Assembly (NCBI RefSeq): GCF_002042885.1
Contig: NZ_MVFY01000001.1
Coordinates: 124,001 to 188,000 of the forward strand
Reading direction: 5' to 3'
Source of the DNA: Citrobacter portucalensis
Lineage (GTDB): Bacteria; Pseudomonadota; Gammaproteobacteria; Enterobacterales; Enterobacteriaceae
DNA length: 64,000 nt
Part shown: positions 38,451-48,188 of the stretch, in pieces
Position numbering within the stretch: position 1 is the stretch's first letter
Layout: each line of letters begins with the position of its first letter
Translations under genes and position numbers: made by a program
The notes under the pieces: model-generated
Database searches by the model: none
What the model was told of the DNA's origin: nothing
What the model saw: only the letters and a program-made list of their open reading frames with translations

Positions 38451-38477
38451 GTCTGCTGTGAGCGAGGAGCTGACATT
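38451..38477. repeat. Dispersed ~27-bp repeat, copy 2
   Basis: GTCTGCTGTGAGCGAGGAGC then TGACATT, closely related to the copies at 37999 and 39370. Confidence 0.65.
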
Positions 38478-38611
38478 GCTAACAGCATTTTGTGTGAATC
38501 AACAGGGAGCAGGTCACTATTGGCTTGCCCAAAAAATGAAACTAGACTGAGCCGCCATTACAATGATTTCAGTTTATTTGGTTCAGGACTTAGCTGGAGT
38601 GGGAATAAATA

Positions 38612-39229
38612 ATGAAAAATCGCCTTGAGCAAGCTTTCAAGGAAGCAGCGCACGCAGCAGATCGCGCAGTCAGCGCTGCGATGCAGAAGTATTCGAACGG
38701 GTTGGTCACTGATGAAGACGATATCACTGGGGCTCTGATCGGCCGGTTGGACGCTGCTTTTGACGAAAAAATTGGTGGTATCAGTTGGTCTTCATCCATT
38801 CTCAGACACCGTAAGGGTGTCGCTGCACAAGAGAAGAGAGCTGGTGCAGACATGCTGTTTCACGTCTCAATCGAAACACCTCAGCTCACCTATTCAAAGG
38901 GGGTTCTGATTCAGTCAAAGAGAATTGATGAAGGTACTGCAATGACAGCAGGTGGTCACAAAGAACTGCTGAGACAGTGCGACAAAATGCTGAATATCAC
39001 CCCGGCTTCGTTCGTTTTCAACTATACAAAGTCAGAGATGCGCTGCGCTTCCGCAACGAAGATTTCTGGGGCAAGTAGTCGAATATTAAACGACGAGTGC
39101 AACCTGACCTCATATCGATTCTTCTTAGAACTGTTCCGATGCACTACTGGAGATCGTAACATTACATCGGCCAAATTTGATGATCTTCAGATACCTCAAG
39201 GCATCGCCATCAAGGGAACGCTAGGGTAA
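38612..39229 (+). CDS. Hypothetical protein with PD-(D/E)XK-like pattern
   Basis: This 205-residue protein is of no recognised family. The sequence around D80 (KRAGADMLFHVSI) and Q101-S102-K103 (GVLIQSKR) has the D-x20-(E/Q)xK spacing of restriction-like nuclease folds, with a helical N-terminus before it. The downstream half contains several cysteines and a phrase DGEL-like core is absent, so activity is uncertain. It sits between dispersed repeats and upstream of the DGQHR/HEPN pair, in a lower-GC stretch. It could be a defence effector, a toxin or a decayed restriction enzyme. Confidence 0.55.
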   Translation: MKNRLEQAFKEAAHAADRAVSAAMQKYSNGLVTDEDDITGALIGRLDAAFDEKIGGISWSSSILRHRKGVAAQEKRAGADMLFHVSIETPQLTYSKGVLIQSKRIDEGTAMTAGGHKELLRQCDKMLNITPASFVFNYTKSEMRCASATKISGASSRILNDECNLTSYRFFLELFRCTTGDRNITSAKFDDLQIPQGIAIKGTLG

Positions 39230-39590
39230 GGACCATTCCATCACAGACCATGAAGTGGCGTAGGACCCTAGAATGGCATGCAGAAATAAAGGTGACCTGC
39301 TGCTCCCAATGGTTAATGTATTGAAACGACCGCTCTTGGCACGCAGCGGACCGCTTGAAGATCCGTGTGGTCTGCTAAGAGCGAGGAGCGGAAGTTCATG
39401 ATTGTTATCACCGGTGAGGGCGTAGTACTAACATTACCGTGTGTTTATCAACGGGGACGACGTCAGGCTAAATTCAGTGTGTCACAACCATTAACAAGAT
39501 TTTCTTGTAGCAATCGATAACTGCTTAAGTTAAAAATAGAAAAAACTAATCTTGTAGCTATACATCGCCACAATAGACTCGGAGTTTGCA
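39230..39590. other. Repeat-bearing spacer before the DGQHR-like gene
   Basis: These 361 bp hold no gene that I can support. They contain a dispersed repeat copy at 39370-39396 (GTCTGCTAAGAGCGAGGAGC then GGAAGTT) and a related motif TGGCACGCAGCGGAC near 39337. The last 100 bp are AT-rich and are the likely promoter of the following pair. Confidence 0.5.
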
Positions 39591-40817
39591 ATGTCAGATC
39601 AGCGTTTTATAAGTAAGATTCAGGATACCAGGGTTGATTGTTGGTCAGCTTTAGTTGAATTTAATGTTAAAGACTATCTTGGGCTTGCAGAAAAAGCTTA
39701 CGTTAATAGAGGTGGTATACGACATCAACGCGAAGCTCTTAAAACCACAACAGCGAAACGCATTCGCACTAGGCTCGTCGAGGACTTGAGGCGAGGTGCT
39801 GTAATCCCTCCCCTGGTCATTGGTATAGTCGCTGACAATGACGATTGGCAGACAATTGAAGGTATCTCAGAGTCGGAGCAAGTAAAGCAACTCCTTAAAA
39901 AATATTATGAAGAATTGTCGATTATTGATGGAATGCAACGCACCACAGCTCTTAAAGAAGCATTAGCTTTAGATGGAAGCGTAGCCGATCATGTGATTAG
40001 GGTAGAAGCTTGGATTGCGAAAGGCACTGAGAGTTTAATATATCGAATGCTTGTTTTAAATACTGGGCAGGTACCGTGGAACCTGAAACAACAACTAGAG
40101 GTTGTTTATGCTCCACTTGTGAAAACTATTAGCCAAAAAGTCAACTTTCGTAGGCTTCTTTCTGCATCGGATAGACGATGGCAAGGAGGGGAGTTTAAAA
40201 CAGACTCGTTGATTGAGTCTTACATAGCTTTTGGATTGCGTCGAACTGAGGTCGACACTCAAGAGAGTCTAGCCGATGAGTTTTCAAGGCTAGATATCGC
40301 AGAGGCGCTCACCAATAAAAAATATGACCATTATTTTTATCGTGTCGTGCAAATGTTAGTTAATTTCGATATTGCGCTATCGAAATATAATGAAGTGCCA
40401 AATATCGATATTGCAGACCCTTCTGAGGGTTCCGATAGTCTAGAGGTAGGAATAAAAGCCAGGAAATTAGTAAGAGGCCGAAATATTTTTGATACGCAAG
40501 CTGCGCGAGTTGGTTTTATCGTTGCTTGTGCAGTCAGCATCCTTGGCAGAGTTGGCATGGACAAGGAAGAAGAAGTCAGTGAAGAGAGATGTGCCTCACT
40601 AGAGGAATCTTGTGATGCTCTAGTTAAAAGGATTGCCGCCTTAAATAGAGAAAATTTAGAAGAATTTTTATCGCTAGATGTTTTAGCTGAAAAATTGTCC
40701 CGGAGACCGAGTTCAGCAGTTGGTAGGTGGGAGCGTTCATTCTTTGAGGCTGCGTTCCGTGTATTAGTAGAAGAAAACTTTAATATACCCAACATGGAGC
40801 CGTGCTGGCGGGCATAA
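39591..40817 (+). CDS. DGQHR/ParB-like domain protein
   Basis: This 408-residue protein starts after CGGAG. Residues 113-117 read DGMQR within SIIDGMQRTTALKEALAL, which fits the DGQHR motif of DndB-like and related ParB-fold proteins; the accompanying NTGQVPWNLKQQLEVVY is the usual second motif. The C-terminal ~200 residues are helical and of unknown role. It is followed one base later by a HEPN-like protein, so the two are surely cotranscribed. Proteins with this domain occur in DNA modification and antiviral operons. I know of no described two-gene system with exactly this pair. Confidence 0.68.
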   Translation: MSDQRFISKIQDTRVDCWSALVEFNVKDYLGLAEKAYVNRGGIRHQREALKTTTAKRIRTRLVEDLRRGAVIPPLVIGIVADNDDWQTIEGISESEQVKQLLKKYYEELSIIDGMQRTTALKEALALDGSVADHVIRVEAWIAKGTESLIYRMLVLNTGQVPWNLKQQLEVVYAPLVKTISQKVNFRRLLSASDRRWQGGEFKTDSLIESYIAFGLRRTEVDTQESLADEFSRLDIAEALTNKKYDHYFYRVVQMLVNFDIALSKYNEVPNIDIADPSEGSDSLEVGIKARKLVRGRNIFDTQAARVGFIVACAVSILGRVGMDKEEEVSEERCASLEESCDALVKRIAALNRENLEEFLSLDVLAEKLSRRPSSAVGRWERSFFEAAFRVLVEENFNIPNMEPCWRA

Positions 40818-40818
40818 T

Positions 40819-41913
40819 ATGTCTAGAAATAAAATAGAAATGTCGACGGACATTTTTCAAAAAATACATGATTCTGCATCTGCTCAGGACTCTACGTACA
40901 TAGCCGATAATAAAAAAAGATGGCTTGCTCGTAAAGATGACGAGGATTTAAACCTTATGATTAATGCTGAGGTTAACGTTCTTATTTTGGGGGCGAAGAC
41001 GTTCGCTGTCTCTATTAAGAATGGTTCTGATAACTACTTCTGTTTTAGCGGCTTAGATATCCCTGAACAACTTCCCGTCAATCTCACTGAGATTGAGCCC
41101 ACGCCTGGCATATTTTCATGCGTTGTATTCACCGTCAATCTCCCAGCATTAGCTACAGCGGCTAAGGCTAGAGACATTTTAGAACAGCAATACCGTGGGC
41201 AGGAAGGTTACGTCGGGCATGAACTTAACGAGATCGCTCCACTCTTTCCAAAACTATACTTTGTGAAGGCTAACGATAATATAAGCACTACTTATTTAAA
41301 TAATTTAGAGCGTGTAGCTGGTGCCTATATTGCAGCAGGATACGTTAGCCACCCTTTGGAGGTTAATGATAATTTAAAGTCGCGACTACTATCTCTATTT
41401 GAGGCTGGAGCAGAAACCATACCGTTTGGTCTACCTCTACAGGGTCTATTATCTTATAATTGGTCATCGTTATTTTTGGATCTTTATCGATGCTTAGAAC
41501 AGTTATATACCGCGCTAAAGTTGAAAAATTTGGTCACTAAACTCCCATACAAAGGTGCTTTGGCAGATCTCGCATATTTACTGGAAGATGAATTGTCATG
41601 GAGACCCAAAGAGCAGGATGCATTAGCTAGTATACTGGCACACTCAACTGAAAATACACGTTCGAAAATTCTATCTGCATTTAAATTCAACGTGTCCGAG
41701 TTAACCGAGTACTCGGCAAGCAAGTGCGCAAGCAATATATATAAGCTGAGGAATTCTCATGTTCATTTTCGACCGGCAATGAAAGCAGAAAATAAATCCG
41801 CCGAACAGTGGAATGAAATTGTGATAGCTATGTGTGATGCCGTTGATGACGTTTATGAAGCTCTCGGTGTTGAGTTCTTAATAGATAGGTCAAGCTTAGA
41901 ATCGGTCAGGTAA
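40819..41913 (+). CDS. HEPN-like protein
   Basis: This 364-residue protein has a C-terminal helical domain with R311-N-S-H314-V-H316 (YKLRNSHVHFRPAM). It matches the R-x4-6-H catalytic pattern of HEPN RNases and the RNxxxHxR variant seen in MAE_28990/Apea-type HEPN families. The N-terminal half is a mixed alpha/beta domain of unknown type. The gene begins one base after the DGQHR-like gene and has no signal peptide. The pairing suggests an RNase effector with a DGQHR sensor or modifier, which is inference from motifs only. Confidence 0.6.
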   Translation: MSRNKIEMSTDIFQKIHDSASAQDSTYIADNKKRWLARKDDEDLNLMINAEVNVLILGAKTFAVSIKNGSDNYFCFSGLDIPEQLPVNLTEIEPTPGIFSCVVFTVNLPALATAAKARDILEQQYRGQEGYVGHELNEIAPLFPKLYFVKANDNISTTYLNNLERVAGAYIAAGYVSHPLEVNDNLKSRLLSLFEAGAETIPFGLPLQGLLSYNWSSLFLDLYRCLEQLYTALKLKNLVTKLPYKGALADLAYLLEDELSWRPKEQDALASILAHSTENTRSKILSAFKFNVSELTEYSASKCASNIYKLRNSHVHFRPAMKAENKSAEQWNEIVIAMCDAVDDVYEALGVEFLIDRSSLESVR

Positions 41914-42028
41914 TATGCATAATTAAAATTTTCATGCGTAACCTAAGCTTACAATTTATCTCTCATCTTCATCCTAGATACATGACTCTATACTCATCCT
42001 CCAGATGAATATATTACAAGCCTTAAAA

Positions 42029-42048
42029 AGCCGTCCTAAAGGACGGCT
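42029..42048 (-). terminator. Hairpin with U-run on the minus strand
   Basis: AGCCGTCC-TAAA-GGACGGCT is a perfect 8-bp stem. Read on the minus strand it is followed by TTTTTAAGG, so it would end a leftward transcript, although no clear minus-strand gene lies directly upstream of it. Confidence 0.6.
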
Positions 42049-42533
42049 GTAAACTCTATATTAAACTGACTCTTATTTTTGCGATCAATGACTTCCACTT
42101 TTTATCAAATGTAGGCTGAGCAATAAGAAAAAACCTCCGCTTATATTAACCAAATGCATCTATTTGTTATCCACGTAATATCTTGAGCGAAATAAACATA
42201 CCAGCAGGTTTCTTAGCATTGACCTGCGTCCCATTGATTAAAACAGCGTGATGTTTGCAATGTCCGTTCTTGGCACTGAGCAGTCGTATGAGGAGGTACT
42301 GTTTTTCACGTGAAATTTGAATAGTTGAAGGCCATAAGTACGGATGATGAGAGACTTGAATAACCTGTGTGGTTTTGGAGTGGTTTTACCCCACTTGAAG
42401 CGTGATTTTGGGGGCATCTTTTGGAGCAGGGACATAAAAAGGGACACATTAATAGCTGCTATAACCCGCTATTAACTGTCCCAGTAATTGTTTATCGTAA
42501 TGATTTATATGTTTTTTTTTTGAGTTTTGAAAT

Positions 42534-42579
42534 GATTGTATTTTGTTAATTTTGCAGAATGCTATTTACTCAGGCTGTG
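42534..42579. repeat. Imperfect 46-bp direct repeat, copy 2
   Basis: GATTGTATTTTGTTAATTTT and the following bases match 35077-35122 at about four in five positions. It lies at the right edge of the small-gene patchwork, 50 bp before the LysR stop. Confidence 0.45.
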
Positions 42580-42629
42580 CGTCGGGCGAGTCACACCTGA
42601 TTGTTAAACTGCGTGATGTTTTTACATTT

Positions 42630-43544
42630 CTACGCGCTGGAGTCACTTAAATAATTACACAGTAACTTCCATAAGTAATGAGCAGCCGGTGTAAAACGAT
42701 GATCGGAGCTACGCAATACATGCCACTGACACTCTCTGGCAATATGATGATCAATCGGTATTGCCGTCAATTCCCCAGGATAAGAATTTGCATTAGCGGT
42801 TTGTTCTGTCATAAAAGCAATCCCCAGTCCCGCACGGCACAGGGCTATTGCGCTGGTAAACAAATTACAGCAGTAGGATGGCCTGAACATAATCGCTTCA
42901 TCGCGAAACATCGCAGTGAGATATCGCTGAAGCCCAAAATTGTCATGCATAGCAATCAGGCGATGCCGGGAAAGTTCCTGAAGCGTTACTTTCTTTAAAT
43001 CAGAAATAACATGATCCTTCCTGACAATGGCACAAATGGCTCCCCGGTTATAGCTATACCGTTTAAGTGCCGGTTGCCCAACTGGACCAAATCCTACGGC
43101 CATATCCACTTCACCTCTTGCAATGAGTTCCATCGATGTTTCCATGTTGCCAGAGGTGATATCGACAAACACATTCGGGTAGATTTGGGCAAAATCGCTC
43201 ACGACGTGGGTAATGATTTCATGGACCATCCCTTGCCCAACGCGCAGCGTAACTGTCCCTCCACGCATATGGCGCATATCGCTGAGTTGCCGCTCAAGTT
43301 CATTGCGTTTTTGTTGAGTAATGGCGTAGTCATCAGCCAGTAATCTTCCCGCCTCGGTGAGGACAACGTTACGTCCTCTTTTCTCCAATAATGGCAGCTG
43401 TATTGTTCTTTCCAGAAGAGAGATTTGGCGACTGACAACCGAAGGGTTAAAGCCAAGGATGTCGGCGGCTCTGCGGATCCCACCGTACAATCCGACCATA
43501 TATAAATAACGGATCGCTTTTTCTGGATAGGTGCTCAATGTCAT
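42630..43544 (-). CDS. LysR-family transcriptional regulator
   Basis: This 304-residue regulator has its helix-turn-helix in LYGGIRRAADILGFNPSVVSRQISLLERTIQLPLLEKRGRNVVLTEAG. The effector domain follows with VTLRVGQGMVHEIITHVVSDFAQIYPNVFVDI and GEVDMAVGF. It is divergent from the M20 peptidase gene with 114 bp between starts and is its likely regulator. The inducer probably is the N-acyl or dipeptide substrate handled by that operon. Confidence 0.87.
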   Translation of the reverse strand: MTLSTYPEKAIRYLYMVGLYGGIRRAADILGFNPSVVSRQISLLERTIQLPLLEKRGRNVVLTEAGRLLADDYAITQQKRNELERQLSDMRHMRGGTVTLRVGQGMVHEIITHVVSDFAQIYPNVFVDITSGNMETSMELIARGEVDMAVGFGPVGQPALKRYSYNRGAICAIVRKDHVISDLKKVTLQELSRHRLIAMHDNFGLQRYLTAMFRDEAIMFRPSYCCNLFTSAIALCRAGLGIAFMTEQTANANSYPGELTAIPIDHHIARECQWHVLRSSDHRFTPAAHYLWKLLCNYLSDSSA

Positions 43545-43658
43545 GTTTTTGCCATTATTGTTGACCTGAAAGCAACAATAATAGCATAGGAGCCTGATTC
43601 TTTTTCAACCGGGATTCATCACATACTAATGCTAAATACCTATGCGGAGAGTGTGGCA

Positions 43659-44801
43659 ATGAAGAGCGTTGTTAATTACTTACAGAAACATACTGACCTT
43701 ATCATGGAAGATATCAGCGATTTGGTACTGGCTGAGTCTCCTTCAACGGATAAAGCTGCTGTTGACCACTGTGGTGACGTTTTAAAAGCTATTTTCGAAA
43801 AGCGTCTGGGTATACAGGCTGAAACTGAAAAACAGACACATTACGGTAACCAGTTAAAATTTGTTCTGGGAAAAGAGGGCCCGCAAACCACAATTTTGGG
43901 GCATTTTGATACGGTCTGGGATAAAGGGGTACTCTCACTTCGCGAAGAAGAGGGGAAATGGTATGGCCCGGGGATCCTCGATATGAAAGCCGGGATGATT
44001 CAATCTATCTGGGCAGTTCGTGCGTTAAAAGAGAGCGGGCAGCTCGGCGGTAAGCGCATTGTTTTCCTGTGCAATAGTGATGAAGAACTCGGAAGTCCAA
44101 GTTCGAAGGAATGGATTATCCGTAATGCTACAGGATCTGAGCAAGTTTTGGTTGTTGAACCGGCGACAACTCATGGTGATTTAAAAATTGCCCGTAAAGG
44201 CACTGGCCGCTACCGCATTGCTATCACAGGTCTTGCTGCGCATGCAGGCAATAATCCTGGTGAGGGGGTTAGTGCTATTGAGGAAATGGCTTTTCAGATC
44301 CTCAAATTGCGAGAGTTGAATGATCCTGAGCGCGGTATCACCGTTAACGTTGGTATTGTACGGGGTGGCAGTCGGGTCAATGTCGTCGCGGATTATGCCG
44401 AATTAGAAATTGATACCAGAGTGGAAAATCAGTCAGAAGCTGCACGGATCCATGATGCTATCACCCGTTTGACACCTCATTTGCAGGGTAGCCAACTCAG
44501 GATTGAAGGAGGGCAAACTCGCCCACCGATGGAACGTTCTTCAGCTTCCGAACAGCTATTTGAAAAAGCGCAAAAGATTGCGGAAATACTGGGCATTACG
44601 ATTACCGCGAAATCGGCTGGAGGTGGTAGTGATGGAAACTTCACCGCGGCGTTAGGTATTCCTACATTAGATGGCCTTGGTGCGACAGGAGCCGGTATCC
44701 ATGCGCTCCATGAGCATATATTACCCGAAAATATCGTTACCAGAACCGCACTGGTTGCTGGAATGATGCTTAACGATATTAATTCTGATGATGGAGCATA
44801 A
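43659..44801 (+). CDS. M20-family metallopeptidase (carboxypeptidase G2-like)
   Basis: This 380-residue protein starts at ATG 43659, eight bases after GGAGA; ten more codons are open upstream. Zinc-binding motifs of M20 enzymes are all visible: GHFDTVWDKG (His, Asp), GPGILDMKAGM (Asp), SDEELGSPSS (catalytic Glu-Glu) and a late His in IHALHEHI, plus GGGSDGNFTAALG. The sequence resembles glutamate carboxypeptidases such as CPG2. It has no signal peptide and is probably cytoplasmic. It heads an operon with a DcuC-type carrier and malic enzyme, suggesting release of an acidic amino acid or dicarboxylate from a conjugate. Confidence 0.87.
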   Translation: MKSVVNYLQKHTDLIMEDISDLVLAESPSTDKAAVDHCGDVLKAIFEKRLGIQAETEKQTHYGNQLKFVLGKEGPQTTILGHFDTVWDKGVLSLREEEGKWYGPGILDMKAGMIQSIWAVRALKESGQLGGKRIVFLCNSDEELGSPSSKEWIIRNATGSEQVLVVEPATTHGDLKIARKGTGRYRIAITGLAAHAGNNPGEGVSAIEEMAFQILKLRELNDPERGITVNVGIVRGGSRVNVVADYAELEIDTRVENQSEAARIHDAITRLTPHLQGSQLRIEGGQTRPPMERSSASEQLFEKAQKIAEILGITITAKSAGGGSDGNFTAALGIPTLDGLGATGAGIHALHEHILPENIVTRTALVAGMMLNDINSDDGA

Positions 44802-44915
44802 TTTTAGCTAAATACATCATGCACACTCAACGACATTATTGTTTGTTATCCTCATGTAACCACTGTGGCTATATGGATTATTAATATCTTGACGAATAAA
44901 TAACAGGACATATCC

Positions 44916-46298
44916 ATGAGTGCTTTTATTATTGCGATAGTTATTACTGTCGTTGCGGCTTGGTTAATTATCAAGAATTACCAGCCGCAAACTATTTTGC
45001 TGTTAGCGGGGCTTTCCTTGTTAACAATTACAGCCATTTTCTACCCTGAAAAAAGTATCTTATATGGAAATGCAAAATCCACAGGGTCTGTCTGGATTGA
45101 TATATTTGCTTTTGTAAAAGGTTCATTATCAACGCAGGTAGCAGGGATCGGTTTGATTATTATGGCGGCCGGTGGTTTCGCCAGCTATATGGATCATATT
45201 AAAGCTTCAAAGGCCATGGTTGATGTCTGCATTCGGCCGCTGGAGGCTTTAAAAGCACCTTACCTGATCCTTGCCATCGGCTACATTTTTGCGCAATTGC
45301 TCCATGTTGCCATCTCCAGTGCTGCGGGCCTTGCAATGTTATTACTGGTGACATTTTTCCCGGTCTTGGTTCGACTTGGGGTAAGTAAGGCCGCTGCCGC
45401 GGCCATGATTGGCATGTGTGCCTTTATGGATCTTGGGCCGGCCGTTGGCACCGCGAACTTAGCTGCTGAATATGCTGGCATGGAAACAGCACTGTATTTT
45501 GCTCATTATCAGATGCCGGTAGCTGCGGCGGTGATGGTTGTCGTTTCTATATTAATCTATTTTACGGCGAAATATTTTGACAAAAAAGATGGACATGTTG
45601 TTGCGTCACAACGTGCTGTGCCTCCCGAGATTGCTGAAAAAGATGACGCGCCAGCACCTAAGTTCTACGGGTTATTGCCCATTTTTCCTGTCGTTCTGGT
45701 ATTGGTGTTCAGTCCGTTGGTTGTTGATACCATTAAAGTCGATGTCGTGACTGCAATGGTTATCGGAACTATTGTCGCCTTTATTTTTGAGCTATGTGTA
45801 AAACGAAACTTTAAAGAGTGCTGCAAGGGAGTACAAGTCTTCTTTAAAGGTATGGGGAGTATGTTTACCAGTATCGTTTCATTACTGGTATGCGCCGAAA
45901 TTTTCGCACAGGGATTACAAAAAATTGGTGCAGTGGATTATTTACTCGATGCGACACATAACGCTGGCTTTGGTTTCACCAGCATGACGATTGTAATGGC
46001 ATGTTTGGTCGGGGTAACGGCCGTACTGACAGGATCGGGGGTTGCAGCCTTCTTTTCATTTGCCGGTATGGCGCAGTCTATTGCAACAAAGTTTGGTATG
46101 AACGCCGTACATATGCTTCTGCCAATGCAACTGATGGCTGGGATGGGGCGCGCAATGTCGCCCGTAGCCGGTATTATTATTGCCGTCAGTAAATCGGGTG
46201 AGTGTTCCCCATTTATGATCGTGCGCAGAACGGTCATTCCGGCACTTGGTGGAATCATAACTATGCTAATCGCTAATACGCTAATTTCCAGTATGTAA
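44916..46298 (+). CDS. DcuC-family C4-dicarboxylate transporter
   Basis: This 460-residue permease has about 12-14 hydrophobic helices of the DcuC/AbgT-like ion transporter superfamily. DcuC-type phrases are visible: IMAAGGFASYMDHIKASKAMVDVCIRPL, PYLILAIGYIFAQLLHVAISSAAGLAMLLLVTFFPVLVRLGVS, and GMGRAMSPVAGIIIAVS near the C-terminus. It lies between the peptidase and a malic enzyme and may import or export malate-like dicarboxylates or the acyl-amino acid substrate. Confidence 0.83.
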   Translation: MSAFIIAIVITVVAAWLIIKNYQPQTILLLAGLSLLTITAIFYPEKSILYGNAKSTGSVWIDIFAFVKGSLSTQVAGIGLIIMAAGGFASYMDHIKASKAMVDVCIRPLEALKAPYLILAIGYIFAQLLHVAISSAAGLAMLLLVTFFPVLVRLGVSKAAAAAMIGMCAFMDLGPAVGTANLAAEYAGMETALYFAHYQMPVAAAVMVVVSILIYFTAKYFDKKDGHVVASQRAVPPEIAEKDDAPAPKFYGLLPIFPVVLVLVFSPLVVDTIKVDVVTAMVIGTIVAFIFELCVKRNFKECCKGVQVFFKGMGSMFTSIVSLLVCAEIFAQGLQKIGAVDYLLDATHNAGFGFTSMTIVMACLVGVTAVLTGSGVAAFFSFAGMAQSIATKFGMNAVHMLLPMQLMAGMGRAMSPVAGIIIAVSKSGECSPFMIVRRTVIPALGGIITMLIANTLISSM

Positions 46299-46329
46299 TA
46301 GTAACTGAATACGGAAGATTTTTATCTGG

Positions 46330-48033
46330 ATGAACACTATGTTAAATGAAAATGTAGATAATTTACTCTATATTCCTTACTCAGGTTCTGTCCTACTCGA
46401 ATCTCCTCTTCTTAATAAAGGAAGTGCTTTTAGCAAAGAGGAACGAGTGATATTCAATTTGGAAGGATTGCTACCCAATGCAGTTGAAACAATTGAGGAG
46501 CAATCCCATCGAGCATATCGCCAGTTTAGCGATTTTAAGTCTGCTATTGCACAGCATATCTACCTTAGGAACATTCAGGACACTAACGAAACGCTATTCT
46601 ATTATCTGGTAAATAAACATTTAGCAGAAATGCTACCTATTATTTATACACCTGTTGTTGGCCATGCATGTGAACATTTTTCTGATATTTACCGTAGGGC
46701 CAGAGGCTTGTTTATCGCATGGCCGGATCGCCATAAAATTGATGATATATTGCATAATGCCACGAAACAGCATATTCGTGTCATCGTCGTCACCGATGGT
46801 GAACGGATCCTGGGACTTGGGGATCAAGGTATTGGCGGCATGGGGATTCCAATCGGCAAACTGTCTTTGTATACCGTCTGCGGTGGTATAAATCCGGCAA
46901 ATACATTACCCATTCTGCTGGATGTTGGAACCAATAATTCTCAACTGCTAAATGATCCTCTTTATATGGGATGGCGTCACCCAAGAATTACCGGGGAAGA
47001 TTATTTTGAGTTTGTGGATATGTTCATAAACGCGGTTAAACGTCGATGGCCTGAGGTCCTACTGCAATTCGAGGATTTTGCTCAGCAAACGGCACTTCCT
47101 CTTCTGGAGCGATACAGAGATGAGATGTGCTGTTTTAATGACGACATCCAGGGAACTGCTGCCGTCGCGCTAGGATGTTTAATGGCGGCGAGCTCAGTCT
47201 CCGGTCGTTCATTATGCGAGCAAACAGTCGTATTACTGGGGGCCGGATCGGCTGGTTGCGGTATTGCTGAGCATATTGTTCAGCAGATGGTCGCTGAAGG
47301 CTTGTCTGAAGTGGAAGCTCGCGCCAGAATTTTTATGGTGGATCGGTTCGGATTGTTGACTGATGACCAGGCAAACCTTCCACCTTTTCAGCGACAACTG
47401 TCACAGCCTCGAACGATCGTCGAAAGCTGGGGTGTGGAAAGCGAAAAAATGACGCTGATGGATGTTGTTTGTCACGCGCATCCTACGGTGTTGATAGGTG
47501 TTACCGGCCAACCAGGCTTATTTAGCGAAGCTATTATTAGGGAAATGTACAAGTACTGTAAGCTCCCAATAATCATGCCGTTATCCAACCCAACTTCACG
47601 GGTCGAGGCGAGGCCGGAAGATATTATTGAATGGACAGAGGGAAACGCCATTGTTGCAACGGGAAGTCCATTTAATCCCGTAATATACAAAGGAAAGGAG
47701 TATCCCGTTGCACAATGTAATAATGTTTACATCTTCCCTGGTATTGGACTAGGGTGTCTGGCAAGCTGCGCCACACGAATTACAGAAAATATGCTAATAA
47801 CGGCAAGCCGAACGTTAGCCTCTTTTTCGCCAATGAAAAGCAATAAAGATTCTCCATTATTACCGGATATAAATAATATTCAGGAAGTAACAAAGGCTAT
47901 TGCCTTTAGTGTTGGTATTGCAGCGCAACGCGATGGCGTAGCCATTCGTATACCGGAGGAATCATTACTCGGCAAAATTGACGAGATTTTTTGGCATCCG
48001 CAGTATCGTCAATACAGACGGACCTCATACTGA
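46330..48033 (+). CDS. NAD-dependent malic enzyme (MaeA paralogue)
   Basis: This 567-residue protein closely follows E. coli MaeA (SfcA, 565 residues). It decarboxylates malate to pyruvate with NAD. Visible motifs are [66 protein letters not shown], the metal/catalytic [14 protein letters not shown], the Rossmann [13 protein letters not shown], and [14 protein letters not shown] separate housekeeping maeA is expected elsewhere. It forms a unit with the peptidase and DcuC-like carrier (32-bp gap) and would funnel malate to pyruvate. A CCCCCTC-TCTG-GAGGGGG hairpin follows the stop (48044-48061). Confidence 0.9.
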   Translation: MNTMLNENVDNLLYIPYSGSVLLESPLLNKGSAFSKEERVIFNLEGLLPNAVETIEEQSHRAYRQFSDFKSAIAQHIYLRNIQDTNETLFYYLVNKHLAEMLPIIYTPVVGHACEHFSDIYRRARGLFIAWPDRHKIDDILHNATKQHIRVIVVTDGERILGLGDQGIGGMGIPIGKLSLYTVCGGINPANTLPILLDVGTNNSQLLNDPLYMGWRHPRITGEDYFEFVDMFINAVKRRWPEVLLQFEDFAQQTALPLLERYRDEMCCFNDDIQGTAAVALGCLMAASSVSGRSLCEQTVVLLGAGSAGCGIAEHIVQQMVAEGLSEVEARARIFMVDRFGLLTDDQANLPPFQRQLSQPRTIVESWGVESEKMTLMDVVCHAHPTVLIGVTGQPGLFSEAIIREMYKYCKLPIIMPLSNPTSRVEARPEDIIEWTEGNAIVATGSPFNPVIYKGKEYPVAQCNNVYIFPGIGLGCLASCATRITENMLITASRTLASFSPMKSNKDSPLLPDINNIQEVTKAIAFSVGIAAQRDGVAIRIPEESLLGKIDEIFWHPQYRQYRRTSY

Positions 48034-48188
48034 CGCTAATCAACCCCCTCTCTGGAGGGGGATTGACGCCACTCATCGATAGGGAGGTTGGATTTTGGCA
48101 CAATGCATCTTATTCTCAACGCAAGACACCCTTGCTGACCGATGGCGAAGGTCATGGGATATTAACCCGTTACTCAGGGAAGGCGGCA

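Larger units (their letters stand above)
41914..42629. other. Gene-poor spacer with remnants
   Basis: About 715 bp hold no gene I can support. They contain a terminator-like hairpin (42029-42048), a further member of the dispersed repeat family (TTGGCACTGAGCAG near 42267), and a direct repeat copy at 42534-42579. A minus-strand frame at 42238-42447 is open but has no similarity to anything I recognise. It looks like decayed island edge. Confidence 0.5.

Noticed and set aside
42238..42447. 69-residue minus-strand frame as a small gene
   Set aside because: No ribosome site or family similarity seen; it lies in decayed spacer.
34680..42629. Integrase or phage attachment site beside valVW
   Set aside because: No integrase, transposase or repeat of the tRNA 3' end was found.
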